This document shows, one piece after another, positions 46,002 to 58,168 of a stretch of 64,000 bases of DNA. The stretch spans positions 15,394,001 through 15,458,000 of the forward strand of contig CM055613.1 of the NCBI GenBank assembly GCA_029379385.1, read 5' to 3'. The notes under the pieces are model-generated. The model had not been told where the DNA came from, searched no databases, and saw only the letters and a list, made by a program, of their open reading frames with translations. How positions within the stretch are numbered: the stretch's first letter is position 1; the number at the start of each line of letters is the position of its first letter. Made by a program: the position numbers and the translations under genes. The DNA is from Quillaja saponaria (lineage: Eukaryota > Streptophyta > Magnoliopsida > Fabales > Quillajaceae).

Positions 46002-46624
46002 CTAATTAAGATGTACAAAAATTTCAGTAATTTCTAATATTAGATAATTTCTTTTCTTATTATCTAAGATAAGGTGAGTTTGATCGATCTTAAAACATAA
46101 GCATTTTCCATAAAAAAGACTTTGCTCATCCTGTAATGGTTTATAATTGTTGAATAGATTTTTGTCAATTGTAACATGTTTGGTTGCACTAGAATCTGGC
46201 CACCATTTTTTATCTTGTCCAACCAAGTTAATTTCATAAACTATAGCAACGAATTCATTGATCATTGACTATCATGTTGGTTTAGTCTTTTTTCTGATTC
46301 AGATAAACCCGACACTATTTCTTAAAGTGTCTAGGTTTCCCAAACTTCCATCACTCACCATTTTTCTTCTTTTTATTTGAATTTTTTTTTTCTGACCAGA
46401 ATACTTTCTTTTCTTGGCATATGAAGTAGATGAAGTTTCTATGACTAAGGCCTTTTGAGACTTGTCATCTAATTCAAAAAAATTTCCAATTTTCGAGAAT
46501 TCTCTTAAACTTGATTATATTTTATTAGATTTTGCATAGTCATAACATCTTTCTCTTGGTTTAACTCTTTCAACAATCTTTCTACATCAAAGGTAATTTT
46601 GAAATTATGGTAAAGACTTGGAAT
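46002..46624 (-). pseudogene. Copia gag-protease fragment, C1 copy
   Basis: The minus-strand frame 46265-46002 reads VGQDKKWWPDSSATKHVTID, the protease active-site region with DSS in place of DSG. Upstream (about 46310-46360) is a degraded zinc knuckle that has lost its first Cys to a stop and another by substitution. It continues in gag-like sequence to 46624, where LTR C is inserted, and again at 50545-50640. Confidence 0.75.
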
Positions 46625-46629
46625 GATTC

Positions 46630-49600
46630 TGTTATAATCCTTATAGTTAATGTACGTCTTATAATGTGTGTATACATAATTTATCATGACTATGTGATTA
46701 AAATGCCACATAAAGTAAAATTTATGCGAATGAATACTTGTATAAGTATATGTGTATGTAATGCAAGAATTAATTTTTACCATATCATTGATTGACTTGA
46801 ATTGAAAATAATTTGTAAAAAGATATTTAATGTGTGCAACAAGTGGGTATATAAATAAATAAACAAATAAATTAAAAGACAAATATATATATATATATAT
46901 ATATATCTAGAAAATATAACCATCACAAATTTTACTTTTTCCACTTTGAATTTACGTTTCCAAACTTTTTTCTCTTCATACCATTATCCTTTAAATCTCC
47001 TTCTATTTCTTTCCTTTTTGCTAGTTACTTCTCTGCTTTTCTCGATTCTTCTACTTCTCCTTCGCTTGTTTCAGTTTTGGTAAGCTCCTCTCCTAACTGA
47101 GCCTTATGGTTTCTTTTTTTCAGTTGCCTCCTTATCCTTCCTAGTCATTCATCTTACCTCCTTCTTCAGCCCCTTTGCTGGCCATAGCAGTAGCTTTAGG
47201 CCAAGGAATCCTAGTTGCCAGCAGGTGGCCAAGCAGCTTTCATTCCTTGTCCTCTCTTTTCTTCTTGTCTTAGAGATTGACTATAATCCCCTATTTCTTG
47301 AATTGTTACTCTCCATCACCTTTGCCAGTTTATTTTGTTTCCACTGCTTTTGCTTCATGTGAGTTCTAGACTCTTCCATCTTGTTTTGTTTCCTCTTGTT
47401 TGGCTAATTATCCATATCCTTTCCATCGCCATAAGCCTTCCTTTTCCTTGCTACGTTTTTATCTTGGACAACCTGTGCACATATGGTCCAAACCAGTTAG
47501 GGAATTTAAAGTCTGCGTACCAATCTTCCTGTACATATCCATCTTGGTGCTTAGATTCTGCAAGGGCAGCTCGTAATGAGTTAGAACCTCATCAATCTTA
47601 GAGAAGGAATTCTTGGTGGTGAAGCATATGTTTCAGCATCCACATGGCAGCAAGACAAGAAGCTCATTCAGCCTTGTTTTTGGCCTAGCTCATTTGTTTT
47701 TGTTATGCTTCTATTTAGGCTAACCGTGTATAAAGTTTAACAAAGCAGCAAGGGATAAGAAATTCTTGTCAATTGTTAAATTAATTTAAGGATTTCATGT
47801 GTTGGATTAAAGGTTGTGAACAATGGTTATGAGAACATGATGGTTATATGTTTATGGGAAGTGAAAGCTTTGAAAATAGGATATGTTGATGTTAAGTTGT
47901 TGGTTTAATTGGAATTTTGAGCAAGTTAAGAGTTAATAGGAGTATGTTGATTGTATTGGGGAATATATATATATATATGTATGAATCTATATATATAAAG
48001 TTGACTAAAATATGCATATAAGGTATTTGACAATATGCTTAGGATAAATCAAATGTAAATGTATGCATAAAAGTTGAGGTATAAAAATTTCACTAGAAAA
48101 ATAAATGGTTAGGATGAATTAAGAATTGGGATGAATAAGAAAAAAAAGGGTTAAATTTAGAGAATTAAGAAGTTAACTTAGAACTTTTAATTGATTAACT
48201 AAACTAATAGGTTAATGTTAGAATATAACTAACATGGGAATTAATGAAAATTGTATTAACTATTTTGGGGTATGTATAGATATAATACACATGCACATGA
48301 GATAAAAGTAATTATGCAACTAAGATGTTTGACAAAATTTCTATAAGAAACTACTTATAACTTTTTGAGCAAAACATGGTAGATTTAAGTCTTGGTAGTT
48401 AGTTGTTATTGGAAGTTGAACAAAAAGTTCATGAACAAGAGTTAAGAATTGTTGGCTAATGTTGTGATTTAAGGATTTAAAGAAATTAAGTGAGTATGAA
48501 TAAAGGGTGGTTAGTTGTGGGTAAAGTATTGAAAATGGGAGTTAAGTTATTATTGAAGGGAAACAGGGTTGGATTTTATAAGATAGAGAAATCTGTTATT
48601 TTGGGTATTTTATGGACTGAATTAGTTTAGGAGTTTGAAAGATAAAATGTAGCTTATAGTCTTGAGACATTCTCTACATAATTTGGTAGCTTGATTCAAA
48701 ATATGTTGTGAGTTATAGCTGTTAGACTCCGGTTAGGTTAGGCAGGATTCGTAATGCTCTGCTTTTGGTTCATGTAAGGAATTGAGTGGGTTCATGACAG
48801 TTTTTAAGAAAAGTTTCTAAATAATAAAGATATATATACTTGTCTACTCTAATAAACCCAATAAACGGAATTGGATTTCATTTTTCCTAGAGAAAGTTAT
48901 GTTCAATTAACTAAGGTAAGGTCAGAGTTGTCAAAATCCTGTGTGTTGCAGAATTTGATGCAATTTCAAACAATAAACTGTATTGTTATACAAATCTAAA
49001 AATTTCAAATGATATACCATTAAAAATCTACATGTGTCTAGTATTTTATAAATTTTACGAAACTAGATTCAGAGTTTCCTAAAGAAAGATATGACCGTTA
49101 AAGTGGACACTGGTCCAAACCCCGAGTTTGGACAGTTTTACATTTTTAGCCTACTTGTGTTTTCTAACTATTCTAATAGTTTCTTTCTACTCTATGCATT
49201 ATCAAGACATATAAAATGTCTTTTCATTATAAACCTTACCGTATAAAGTACAATGTATACTACTTACCATATAATAGCTTAATGGAAAACTTCTATAAAA
49301 AAATTTATATAAGTTGAGATATAAGCTTAGTAGTTAAAAGATTATAACAATAACATTTATGAACTAAGTATTATTTAGGATTATTAATTTCAGTTCCGGA
49401 CCCGTCTGTGAGACTGATGACATACGTGAGCGCAAGACAAAATGACGAACAAGATTTGTAAACCGATGAGTGGTTAATTACTGCCTTTAGGGGCTAGATT
49501 AGTATGTGTAATTATATGTTTATTTGAATATACTTTATATAGGGAAAATAAGCAAATATAGTATTTTAATAATTTATTTAAATTATGCTTGTTTGATATT

Positions 49601-50544
49601 GATTACTCTGTTTGACATTAGTTGTGGTTGATAAAGGCCAACAAAGTGAGATTTTTATGAAAAGTGATTTTTATCTCCGAAATTAAAAATCCTGGTGCAC
49701 CTCAGATGTTATGATTTAAAATCATAAGAAAATTCTGATTCTGATAAGTGTTTTTTTTTTTTAATTGAGTGCTCAGCCCCGGTGGGATGGATTGTATACG
49801 GAGATCAATTTGTTGTGCCGGCACATAAATGCCGGGGTAGGGGTGATAATGTTGTGTGGGGTTGGGTCACTCGTTGGCCCTTTGGTTGCTTTGTTTGTTT
49901 TGTGTGTTATGTTTGCTCTGATTAATTTGTGATTTAATGAATAATGTAAGTTGAGAAGTTATGATGATTACAAATGTGTATGTATATTTTTAATTAAGAC
50001 ATGAACATTGTCATACTATGATAATTGACTATATATATATGTTATATACTTGCATTGAGTGATGCTAGTACCCTGTGGGTACGATTTACCACTCACAGAG
50101 TCCATAGGACTCATTTCTCTCATGGATAATTTTTTTTAGGAATCCAGTACACTACGTCACTGACTTTAGGACTTGCCGACAGAGTACGGTAAGATATTTT
50201 TCCAGGATCTCAGACTTGAGGTTAAGGATGGAAGTTGCAGTCACACTACGGTTGTGGGTGCTTAATTTAATAGGATGTATTAGTCTAGATACTGGTCGTT
50301 GTGTGGTTGTGTGACATCAGTAACACATATGTTCGTATTTTGAGGTGTGATATGTAAATTTTCAGTAAATTTGCTATTTGTTTCAGAAAACAAATTTTTT
50401 ACAGTGAACTTATGTTTTAATAAAATTTGGTTCTATGTTGTAGTTGGTTCAAAAATCGTGTTGTTAGTTTGTCTTGATGTCAAGGTTACGGAGGGTTGGT
50501 TATCCAACTCTCTGGCCAGTCATGCCTCCATAAGGAGTATGTCA
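46630..50544 (-). mobile_element. Solo LTR C, 3915 bp, inverted, with 5-bp target duplication
   Basis: On the plus strand it starts TGTTATAATCC and ends GGAGTATGTCA, the reverse of the A1/A2/B termini. Flanks are GATTC (46625-46629) and AATTC (50545-50549), a 5-bp duplication with one mismatch. C2 is uninterrupted here and reads AATAATTCATC (57910), so insertion followed the C1/C2 duplication, unless C2 lost the LTR precisely. The conserved GC block is inverted at 49765-49885. The pyrimidine-rich counterpart of the purine region is at 46940-47650. AT run at 46883-46906. It is the longest copy, and small open frames inside (such as 47335-47601) show no family. Confidence 0.87.
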
Positions 50545-50859
50545 AATTCATCAGAGATGAAACAAATTTGTCTCATTAGTCATTTTAAAACTAATAATCT
50601 ACTAACCAAGAACTCCTTGTTGCCAGCATCTTTAACTTAATACTTGTGATCCAAGTCTTTCACATCCCATGGGCGAAGCACCACCCCAGTGGGTGAGCCC
50701 ACATCTACCTTGTGATTTGTTTATTTGATAATTAAATGACTTGAATGTATTTATATATTTTATCACACTTTAGTCTTTCAATATGGGACTTCACTAATTA
50801 CAACATTTAAAGTCTTACCTTTTCCCAATACTTAATAACTCTGAGGATTCCTAACAGTT
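50545..50859 (+). repeat. Segment C1 (last part) and junction to R2 segment
   Basis: Resumes the copia gag-like sequence (minus strand) seen in C2 at 57912-58080. About 65 bp present in C2 after AATTCATCA are missing here. After CTTGTGATCCAAGTCTTT the sequence differs from C2, and 50660-50860 (GGGCGAAGCACCACCCC, GATTCCTAACAGTTAATTGC) was not found elsewhere in the window. Confidence 0.6.
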
Positions 50860-52019
50860 AATTGCACACTATCTCTCCTTTTAGCTTTAAGTCAAGCTCC
50901 TAGTTTTTAGTTCACATAAAGAAAAAGAAAACAAGAAAAAAATTAGTCCTCAAAGTTTTGGAATAACAACCATTGCGTAGCTTGTAAAGTCATTCATTCA
51001 CATAGCTGCTTTTTTCAATATATATTTGAATTGTAGGTTGGCCGGCTGATGCTCCATTTTTATTCAAATGCATGCAACTGGAAAAGGAGGATCAAGGTCA
51101 ACTTATTTATATGCCTATTTTTGTTAGTATTATCGCGTACTAAGACAATGTTAATAATAACAGTTAAAAAGAAGAAGTTAGTCATTGTAATTGTTGAGTC
51201 ATACTCATTTTATATTTTCACTATTTTTCTTGATGTAAAGGGGTGAACATTGGTTTTATTCCATGGAAATCATCCTCATATTTTGATTTATGATGAGTTA
51301 AAATTTAATTAGATTTAAGATACTCTAATTTTATCAATTCAACTAACAATTGGTTTACCTTAACCGTAATAATTCGGTAGTTCTCTAACACGTTTGTAAA
51401 TATATAAAGAAGAAAGTTGCTAATGAAAGAAACGTGAGATGGTCAAAAAGGAAGGAAAAGAAATGGGTGCAAGAATTTCTCATTTATATAGAGTAAACCA
51501 AAAATTGAGAAGAAAAGAGAGAGACCAAGAGGAATTAAGGAGTCATTTTTTAATACAATATTATATTATATTAAGGATGACTTGATATTGTATTGTTAGT
51601 TAGATTATGTTGACAGCAAACACGGAGTTTAATTAGATGTCCACCAACCCTTGTTTGTTAACAAAATGCATTCTCAATTTGGCATGATATAGCTTTGAAT
51701 TCTTAGATTACTTGTTGGAGGGTTTATTTTTAAATAATAGGGTTTGGTATTGCAAAAATGCAATATTCCAAATACACTCTAAATCCTAAAAAGATATCCC
51801 CAACTTATAAAAACTTTATTTTTGAAAAAAAAAGAAAAAAAAAAAAAAAGAAATAGAGGATCATGCGTGTATTATCTTTATTTTAGTAAGAAATAAAAAA
51901 AAAAACATAAACAGGAGGATACGTTAGCCAAAACTCTTGGGAAAAGAGTGCACATGGACACTCTTTTGTACATTAAAAAAGTACCTAAAAAAGAGTAAAG
52001 GAGACTCTCTCTACAGGAG
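50860..52019 (+). repeat. R2 segment, copy C
   Basis: Uninterrupted relative of B (24500-24937 plus 27816-28589) and D (60490-61544). It gives the empty-site sequence for LTRs A1 and B. GCTGATGCTCCATTTTTATTC is at 51045. Long A-rich run at about 51823-51850. No gene recognised; 51049-51246 is open by chance. Confidence 0.8.
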
Positions 52020-52430
52020 GAAGCTAGACCTGTTTTGTCATTTTTAAGTATGCAGTAGAACGGCAGGGAGGTAGATGTATACTGTTGAAAATCTCCAATT
52101 CCACAAATTTTTTATCATAACAAGCTAATTTATCTGCAACTTGATTCCCTTCTCTGTATGTATGTGTTACTGTGCAAATCAAACGGTACAGCTTCTATAT
52201 ATATATATATATTTCTCACAAGATAAGTATTATGCCAAGGATAAGAAAGTTGGGTTTGAATTATATCAACAAGCACCTTGGAGTCCTACATTCAAAGCAG
52301 GAAAGCCCAATAGTTCTGAAAGCATGAGCCCATTCAACAAAGCCTTTGTTTCATTTCAGCAGCCATACATGTTTGAGCAAGCTCCATTGTAATTAGCATG
52401 AGCCAGCATAATCTCACCTTATACGTTTTA
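52020..52430 (-). pseudogene. LINE RNase H fragment, copy C
   Basis: Minus-strand translation shows HANYNGACSNMYGC, a stop, NETKALLNGLMLSELLGFPAL, and at the end FEIFNSIHLPPCCYT, the middle and end of a plant LINE RNase H domain. It lacks the N-terminal NIDG part. Stops make it inactive. The D copy at 61545-61960 has the same breaks. Confidence 0.75.
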
Positions 52431-52619
52431 TTGCAATAACTTATATAATGTGACTGCCAATGAATTTTCAATTCAATTGATTAAAATGTAGGTGAGTCTG
52501 ATTTTATGTTAAAATTTTATTATGATGTGTGATTATTTTCAAACTTAAATTTATATGATAATTTATGGTTAATGTAAATAGTATTTATGACAAAAAAGAT
52601 GTCATAAGAAATATCTTAG
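52431..52619 (+). repeat. R2 to C2 junction
   Basis: AT-rich noncoding sequence shared with D/C3 at 61960-62140, so R2 and C segments form one repeating unit. Confidence 0.6.
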
Positions 52620-55489
52620 TTTTTATTTTTCATTGGTGTGATATAAGTACTACTTCTTTTATGAAAAAGAAAAGTTTGGCCTTCTATATCAGCATGATTC
52701 ATGATATTTGTTTAGGACTTTCTATTTTTATGGTGTGTCTATGATTGATTACAATGTAGGTGCGTCTGAAGTACCTAATGAATGATTTTACGTCAAAATT
52801 TCATTATGATGTGGAATTATTTTCAAATTTAACTTTATATGATTAATGCAAATAGTACTTTTGACAAAAAAAAATATATATATATATATATATCTTAGCT
52901 TTTCTTTTTCAAGTTTAGCTTTCCACATCAGCATGATTCGTGATATTTGTTAAGGACTTTCTATTTCTATGGTGTGCCTATAATTAATTAAAATGTAGGT
53001 GTATCATAACCTAATAATTTCATGTCAAAATTTATTATGATCTATAATTATCTCCAAACTTAGCTTTATATGATAATTAATGATTAATACTGATATTTCT
53101 TATGACAAAAAAGAAAAATTTAAAATCTTAGTTTTTCTTTTTCTTAAAATTTTCTTTTTTACAGGTCTGCTATAAGTAATATTTTTTATGAAAAGAAAAG
53201 TTTAACCTTTCACACTAGTACGATTCGTGATCTTTGTTATGAACTTTTTATTTTTAGGGTGTGCCTATAACTGACTATAGGATGAGGCCTAGTAGGGTGA
53301 GGCAGTACTGAAAAAAATTTCACATCTTAGCCTGATCACGAGAGATGTCTAGACATTGTTCATACAAGTTATGAGAGAGCCGAAAAGGATGGCTGAGTTC
53401 ATCATCAATTCCCATTCACCCATGATCATAGACCATGATATGATAGATGATGGTGATGTCGACCGACCCTAACAAATAACATAAGTATGAGAGTGCTACT
53501 TGTTAGATACAAATATATAAAAATATTGATTGTTAGAAAATATAAATAAATATATATATATATATAGAATAATTTTTTTATTTTTTTGTTATAGAGGGAT
53601 TGATTTCTCTACATAATTAACGTCAACATATGTGAGATTAAATATTGTATATAATAATATGAGTTTACATCTCTTGTCAATAAATCAAATTTAAAGGTAT
53701 GACTCTAATATGCTATTAGAATTAGATCCTCTAACTAGGCCAAATTAGAGTTGCTGATTTTAGGCTAGTCTAGCCCCTCTAAATGCTTAAACACTCCAGC
53801 AAGTGCCTTGCAACCGGTGTGTGCATTAAAAAAAAAAATAAGTAAAGAAAAGAATGTGACAAAATTCTGGTTGGTGGCTTGAATTTGACAGTTGATAGGC
53901 CATCGTAATACTTTTCTTATTAAAATTTTGTTTGGTTTAAAACAAAAAATTATGTATTTTGATTTAAGCACAAAAAATTATTCCATTGAATTTTATAAAT
54001 AAAAGATCGCGTCTTTTGGTTTTAAAGTAGAAAATTATTTATGTTGATTTAAATTAAAATTTTCTCATAAATATAAAATTGTTAGATTATATATTAATGA
54101 AAAGATAGATCCTTTCACATAATACCTTTTGGGATTCTATAAAAATATGTATACACTAATCTAATTGATTTCTATATTCTAAGTGTGATTAATAATATTT
54201 AGATAAGTTTTTTTTACTACTGTTCTCAATTTCATTTATATATATATATTTTTATATTTTGTATTGCATCAGAATGTAAAATGTAATTGTTTTATTTTGA
54301 GATGCTTGTTTGCTAACCCCATTTATAATAAAAAGATAATAGATGCAAACATTGTCTTAAAAAATTAAACACCATTCAACTCATGTATAAAAATTAATTT
54401 TCATTATTACTGTATTATTTTTCCAACACATCCATGATGTGAGTCGGTTGGTGAATGATTATTTGTGTACAATTTGTTTTTGTATTTATTCAAGATATTT
54501 ATGGTCTAATTCTTTTTCTAGGTTGGTTTATGACATCGATCATTATAATTTTGCTTTTATCAGTAATATTTTATGCCTTAGGCTTCATTTGGATCATTCG
54601 GGAGTTTTTGTTTATTTTTATTTTTATTTTTAATTTAAAGGGTAAGAGGAAATCGAGTGGTACTCCTAATCCCTCCAAACCTTACTTTTTTTTTAATTTC
54701 TTAAATTGAGAGAATTTGGAGAAAAATGATATGATACAAACAAAAAAAAATAAAAAAAAATACACTTATATATCTTTTTTACTAAATGCCTACTAATATT
54801 TAAATAATTTTTTTAAAAGGAACGTTATAAAAAAAAATGTAACAACATATTCTCTTGTCTCTTTTCCACTTATCTCTAAAATTAAAATCTGCATTATCCT
54901 CACAATTTTACTTATTTTTTTCCTCTTCTCTTATCTCCTCTTATTTTCTTACACTCCAGACACCTAAATAAACCTTTAGGATGTTAAAAATAATTGATCT
55001 TGATTGATTGGTATTAACTGTAATATCGCAATCACATCATCAATCACCCTTCAATTAAAATAATTATTTTTTAATTATAATTTAAAGAATTAAGGTATAA
55101 TTACAAGTAAAATTATAAAAAAAAATTAATTTAATCATGCCTTACTTCTATCATAATCAGTCAACTGTAATTGTCTTTGTTGTACCTATAAATTAAAGAC
55201 TTTACTATTGTACCAAGTGAGCGAGTGAATTGTGAGTGTTCATTCATAGCATTGATTTGTTACTCTCTTCTCGTGAACTAGGGGAAGGGCCAAATTATGT
55301 ATATCATGTATCTTTTCTATCCATAAGTTTCATTTGCTTTATGGACTTCTAATAATTCTAAAATTCTTTATACGGAGTTTTAAAAAATATTTTACATTGT
55401 TGCATTACTATTGTATATGTAAAAAGTTATTTTTACCATTATAATTTTGTGAAAAAATAAACATGTAAAATGTAAGATTTGTTCAGACT

Positions 55490-56286
55490 TTGGATCTTGG
55501 GTCTAGTACCACTCAGATAGTAGTATGATGTCTTCAGGCTGGATACCTGTAAATTGAACTGGAGTCCGGTCCGAGATTGAGTTCCTTAAATATTAACATT
55601 AATACTTATACTTCAATTTCTAAATTGACTAGCTTAGAACTGTCTAGGTCTCCTCACAGTCTATTTTGGACCTTATGCTTGTCAAATTATTTTTGCATTC
55701 TTCTAAATTCTTATCATTTTTTATTTATTTTGCAGACCTGGGTTTATCTACAAAGGAGTAGACCACCCAGTTATAAGCTGCCATGGAAAGAAGGTTAGGT
55801 CAGAAGGCCAAGCTTTGAAAGGGGAGGCCCAATCCCAAGGCGAAAAAGAACAGAATGGCAGAGTTCAGAGTTCAGAGGTCCACCCTATTAACCCGCTAAG
55901 GAAGGGTAACCTTCCCAATCACACCCAGAGCTCATCTAGGGAGACTATCAAATGTCGCCCTCTCTTAGCCTGCCATTACATCTTTTGTGCCTTGTCTATA
56001 ATTCCTCCATCTAAGGAGGCACGTCTTGAAGGTGGAGCTGGTCCATATAAGTACCTATGGAGTGACTTCACGCAGTTCGCCCTTTCTTAGGTCTAGATGG
56101 ATTCTGTTTGCATCGATCCTAGCATATGAGCTCTTAAGGGTTTTTGTTAGCGCCTCTTTGGCGATGTGCCTAACTTTACGAGCAATAGCTAGTTTGGCCG
56201 AGGATGTTGTGAATATTGACAATCTCCCTTTTGAGGGCGCCTACATCATTGGGCTCACAACCTTCATAATGGTGGTTACCATATAA
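55490..56286 (+). pseudogene. Unidentified coding-like block, C2 copy
   Basis: Counterpart of 44160-44990. The piece after TTATTTTGCAGACCTGGG (about 55740) keeps the basic motif but is frame-shifted. 56026-56286 keeps the membrane-like stretch (FASILAYELLRVFVSASLAMC) and AIASLAEDVVNID, which is identical in C1. Function unknown. Confidence 0.35.
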
Positions 56287-56287
56287 A

Positions 56288-56550
56288 CTTGGTTGATGTT
56301 ACTCAACTCAACTAAGCCTTAAATTTTAAACTAGTTAGGGTCAATTATCCTTCTCAATGATTGCCCTCTTGTAAGTCTCAGTCTCATCTCTCTATCACAT
56401 CTGACACCTACCACTTACATGAAGTCACTACTCTTAACTACGATGTCCATTTTCCAATGTTGGATATGTCTAAACCAACGTAAGGGATTTTCCTTCATTT
56501 TTCTTTGTTAGATGCTACTTCCACCTTCTTACAGATCTCCTTAATCAACA
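56288..56550 (-). mobile_element. RTE LINE 3' tail, C2 copy
   Basis: Counterpart of 45005-45255 at the same place in the duplicated segment, so the LINE insertion predates the duplication. Confidence 0.8.
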
Positions 56551-57290
56551 ATTAGATTTTACAATCTGTATACCAAACAGACTCGAAGCCTAGTATTCTC
56601 AATCCCACATTTCATCTCATTAAGTATTAATGATATGATACCTAGATTTTACTGATAAATTAAATAATATATGATTCATTTATCTCTACAGTACTTTCCT
56701 AGCTACAGGAACACCCCCGCAAACATTATTAATTTGGTTTGATTTGTACTTCATGGCTAGTGCATGATTAGAGGTGATAACGAGCTGAGCTTTATCAGGG
56801 TCGTCAAGTTTTCTTAAAGTTCATTAAATTAATTAATGTCTCAACTACTTGTTGATATAGTCACACTCCTGGTCACCTCAATAACTGAGAACCACATAGT
56901 TGAGACGATAATAGCAAGAAACTCATAAAGGCATGTGTGCAGACGCAATGATCAGAAACCTAAACAAATGATAATATACATATTGGTTGATATAAGATTT
57001 AAGCACATGGCTAATAGAACACCATGTATTTAGTTATAATTCAACTTCTCCTAGTTGTTGGCTCCCTTAAAGAAAAAACAGAAGAAAAGGAAATTCTCAA
57101 AATTTTCTTGGTATAACAACTTTTGCATAGCTTGTAAACCTTCAAATTCTAGGTTAGGCTAATGCTCCATTCTTATTCAACTCCATGCTATTGGCAATGG
57201 AGGTTCAAAGTCAACTTATTAATATGCTTATCTTTAATATTATTGTGTATTGTATATAACAAATTAAGTTAAGAGATGTTATTTAATTGT
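56551..57290 (+). repeat. C2 interior with diverged R2-head copy
   Basis: Counterpart of 45256-46001; the AATGCTCCATTCTTATTC box is at 57171. No gene. Confidence 0.65.
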
Positions 57291-58010
57291 CTAATTAAGA
57301 TGTACAAAAATTTCAGTAATTTCTAATATTAGATAATTTCTTTTCTTATTATCTAAGATAAGGTGAGTTTGATCGATCTTAAAACATAAGCATTTTCCAT
57401 AAAAAAAGACTTTGCTCATCCTATAATGGCTCATAATTGTTGAATAGATTTTTGTCAATTGTAACATGTTTGGTTGCACAAGAATCTGGCCACCAATTTT
57501 TATCTTGTCCAACCAAGTTAATTTCAGAAACCATAGCAAAGAATTCATCGATCATTGACTATCATGTTGGTTTTGTCTTTTTTCTGATTTAGATAAACCT
57601 GACACTATTTCTTGAAGTGTCCAGGTTTCCCAAACTTCCATCACTCACCATTTTTCTTCTTTTTATTTAATTTTTTTTTTCTGACCATAATACCTTTTTT
57701 TCTTAGCATATGAAGTAAATGAAGTTTCTATGACTAAGGCCTTTTGAGACTTGTCATCTAATTCAAAACAATTTCCAGTTTCCGAGAATTCTCTTAAACT
57801 TGATTATATTTTATTAGATTTTGCATAGTCATAACATCTTTCTCTTGGTTTAACTCTTTCAACAATCTTTCTACATCAAAGGTAATTTTGAAATTATGGT
57901 AGAGACTTGGAATAATTCATCAACAGGATTACCATTAGAAATTATAGAACTCATGAGAATTTGTAATTCATGAACTTGAGATGAATCAAATTTGTCATTA
58001 GTCATTTTAA
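57291..58010 (-). pseudogene. Copia gag-protease fragment, C2 copy
   Basis: Counterpart of 46002-46624. The protease block (about 57520-57450) is altered further and the knuckle (about 57620) lacks conserved cysteines. Gag-like sequence continues to about 58010. Confidence 0.7.
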
Positions 58011-58031
58011 AAACAAATAATTTACTAACCA

Positions 58032-58133
58032 AGAATTCCTTGTTGCCAACATCTTTAACTTAATACTTATGATCCAAGTCTTAGAATTCCTTATTGCCAA
58101 CATCTTTAACTTAATACTTGTGATCCAAGTCTT
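58032..58133 (+). repeat. 51-bp tandem duplication
   Basis: AGAATTCCTTGTTGCCAAC through GATCCAAGTCTT occurs at 58032-58082 and again at 58083-58133 with two differences. The C1 counterpart (about 50605-50660) has one copy. Confidence 0.88.
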
Positions 58134-58168
58134 TGACTCGGGGTGTGCAAAGAACGCCAATGCCGCCA

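Larger units (their letters stand above)
41283..46629 (+). repeat. Duplicated segment C1 (first part)
   Basis: From CATTGGTGTGATATAAG onwards it matches C2 (52630-57912) almost base for base over 5.3 kb, with scattered single changes and small indels. At 46630 it is split by LTR C and resumes at 50545. Within it lie a 50-bp exact tandem duplication, a block of unknown origin (44160-44990), an RTE LINE tail and a copia gag-protease fragment. It has no functional gene. Stretches 41283-43880 and 43991-44160 hold only AT-rich noncoding sequence. Confidence 0.85.
52620..58168 (+). repeat. Duplicated segment C2
   Basis: Near-identical to C1 over its whole length. Differences include an AT-dinucleotide expansion near 52870-52892, the single copy of the 50-bp unit at 55240, and absence of LTR C. 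AT-rich and noncoding between 52620 and 55490 apart from simple repeats. Ends at 58168 where LTR D begins. Confidence 0.85.

Noticed and set aside
46505..46882. 125-codon minus-strand frame
   Set aside because: It spans the junction between the copia fragment and LTR C, so it is a chance fusion across an insertion boundary.
47335..47601. 88-codon frame with a hydrophobic start inside LTR C
   Set aside because: It is antisense to the LTR's purine-rich strand and not conserved in other copies; leucine/serine richness follows from composition.
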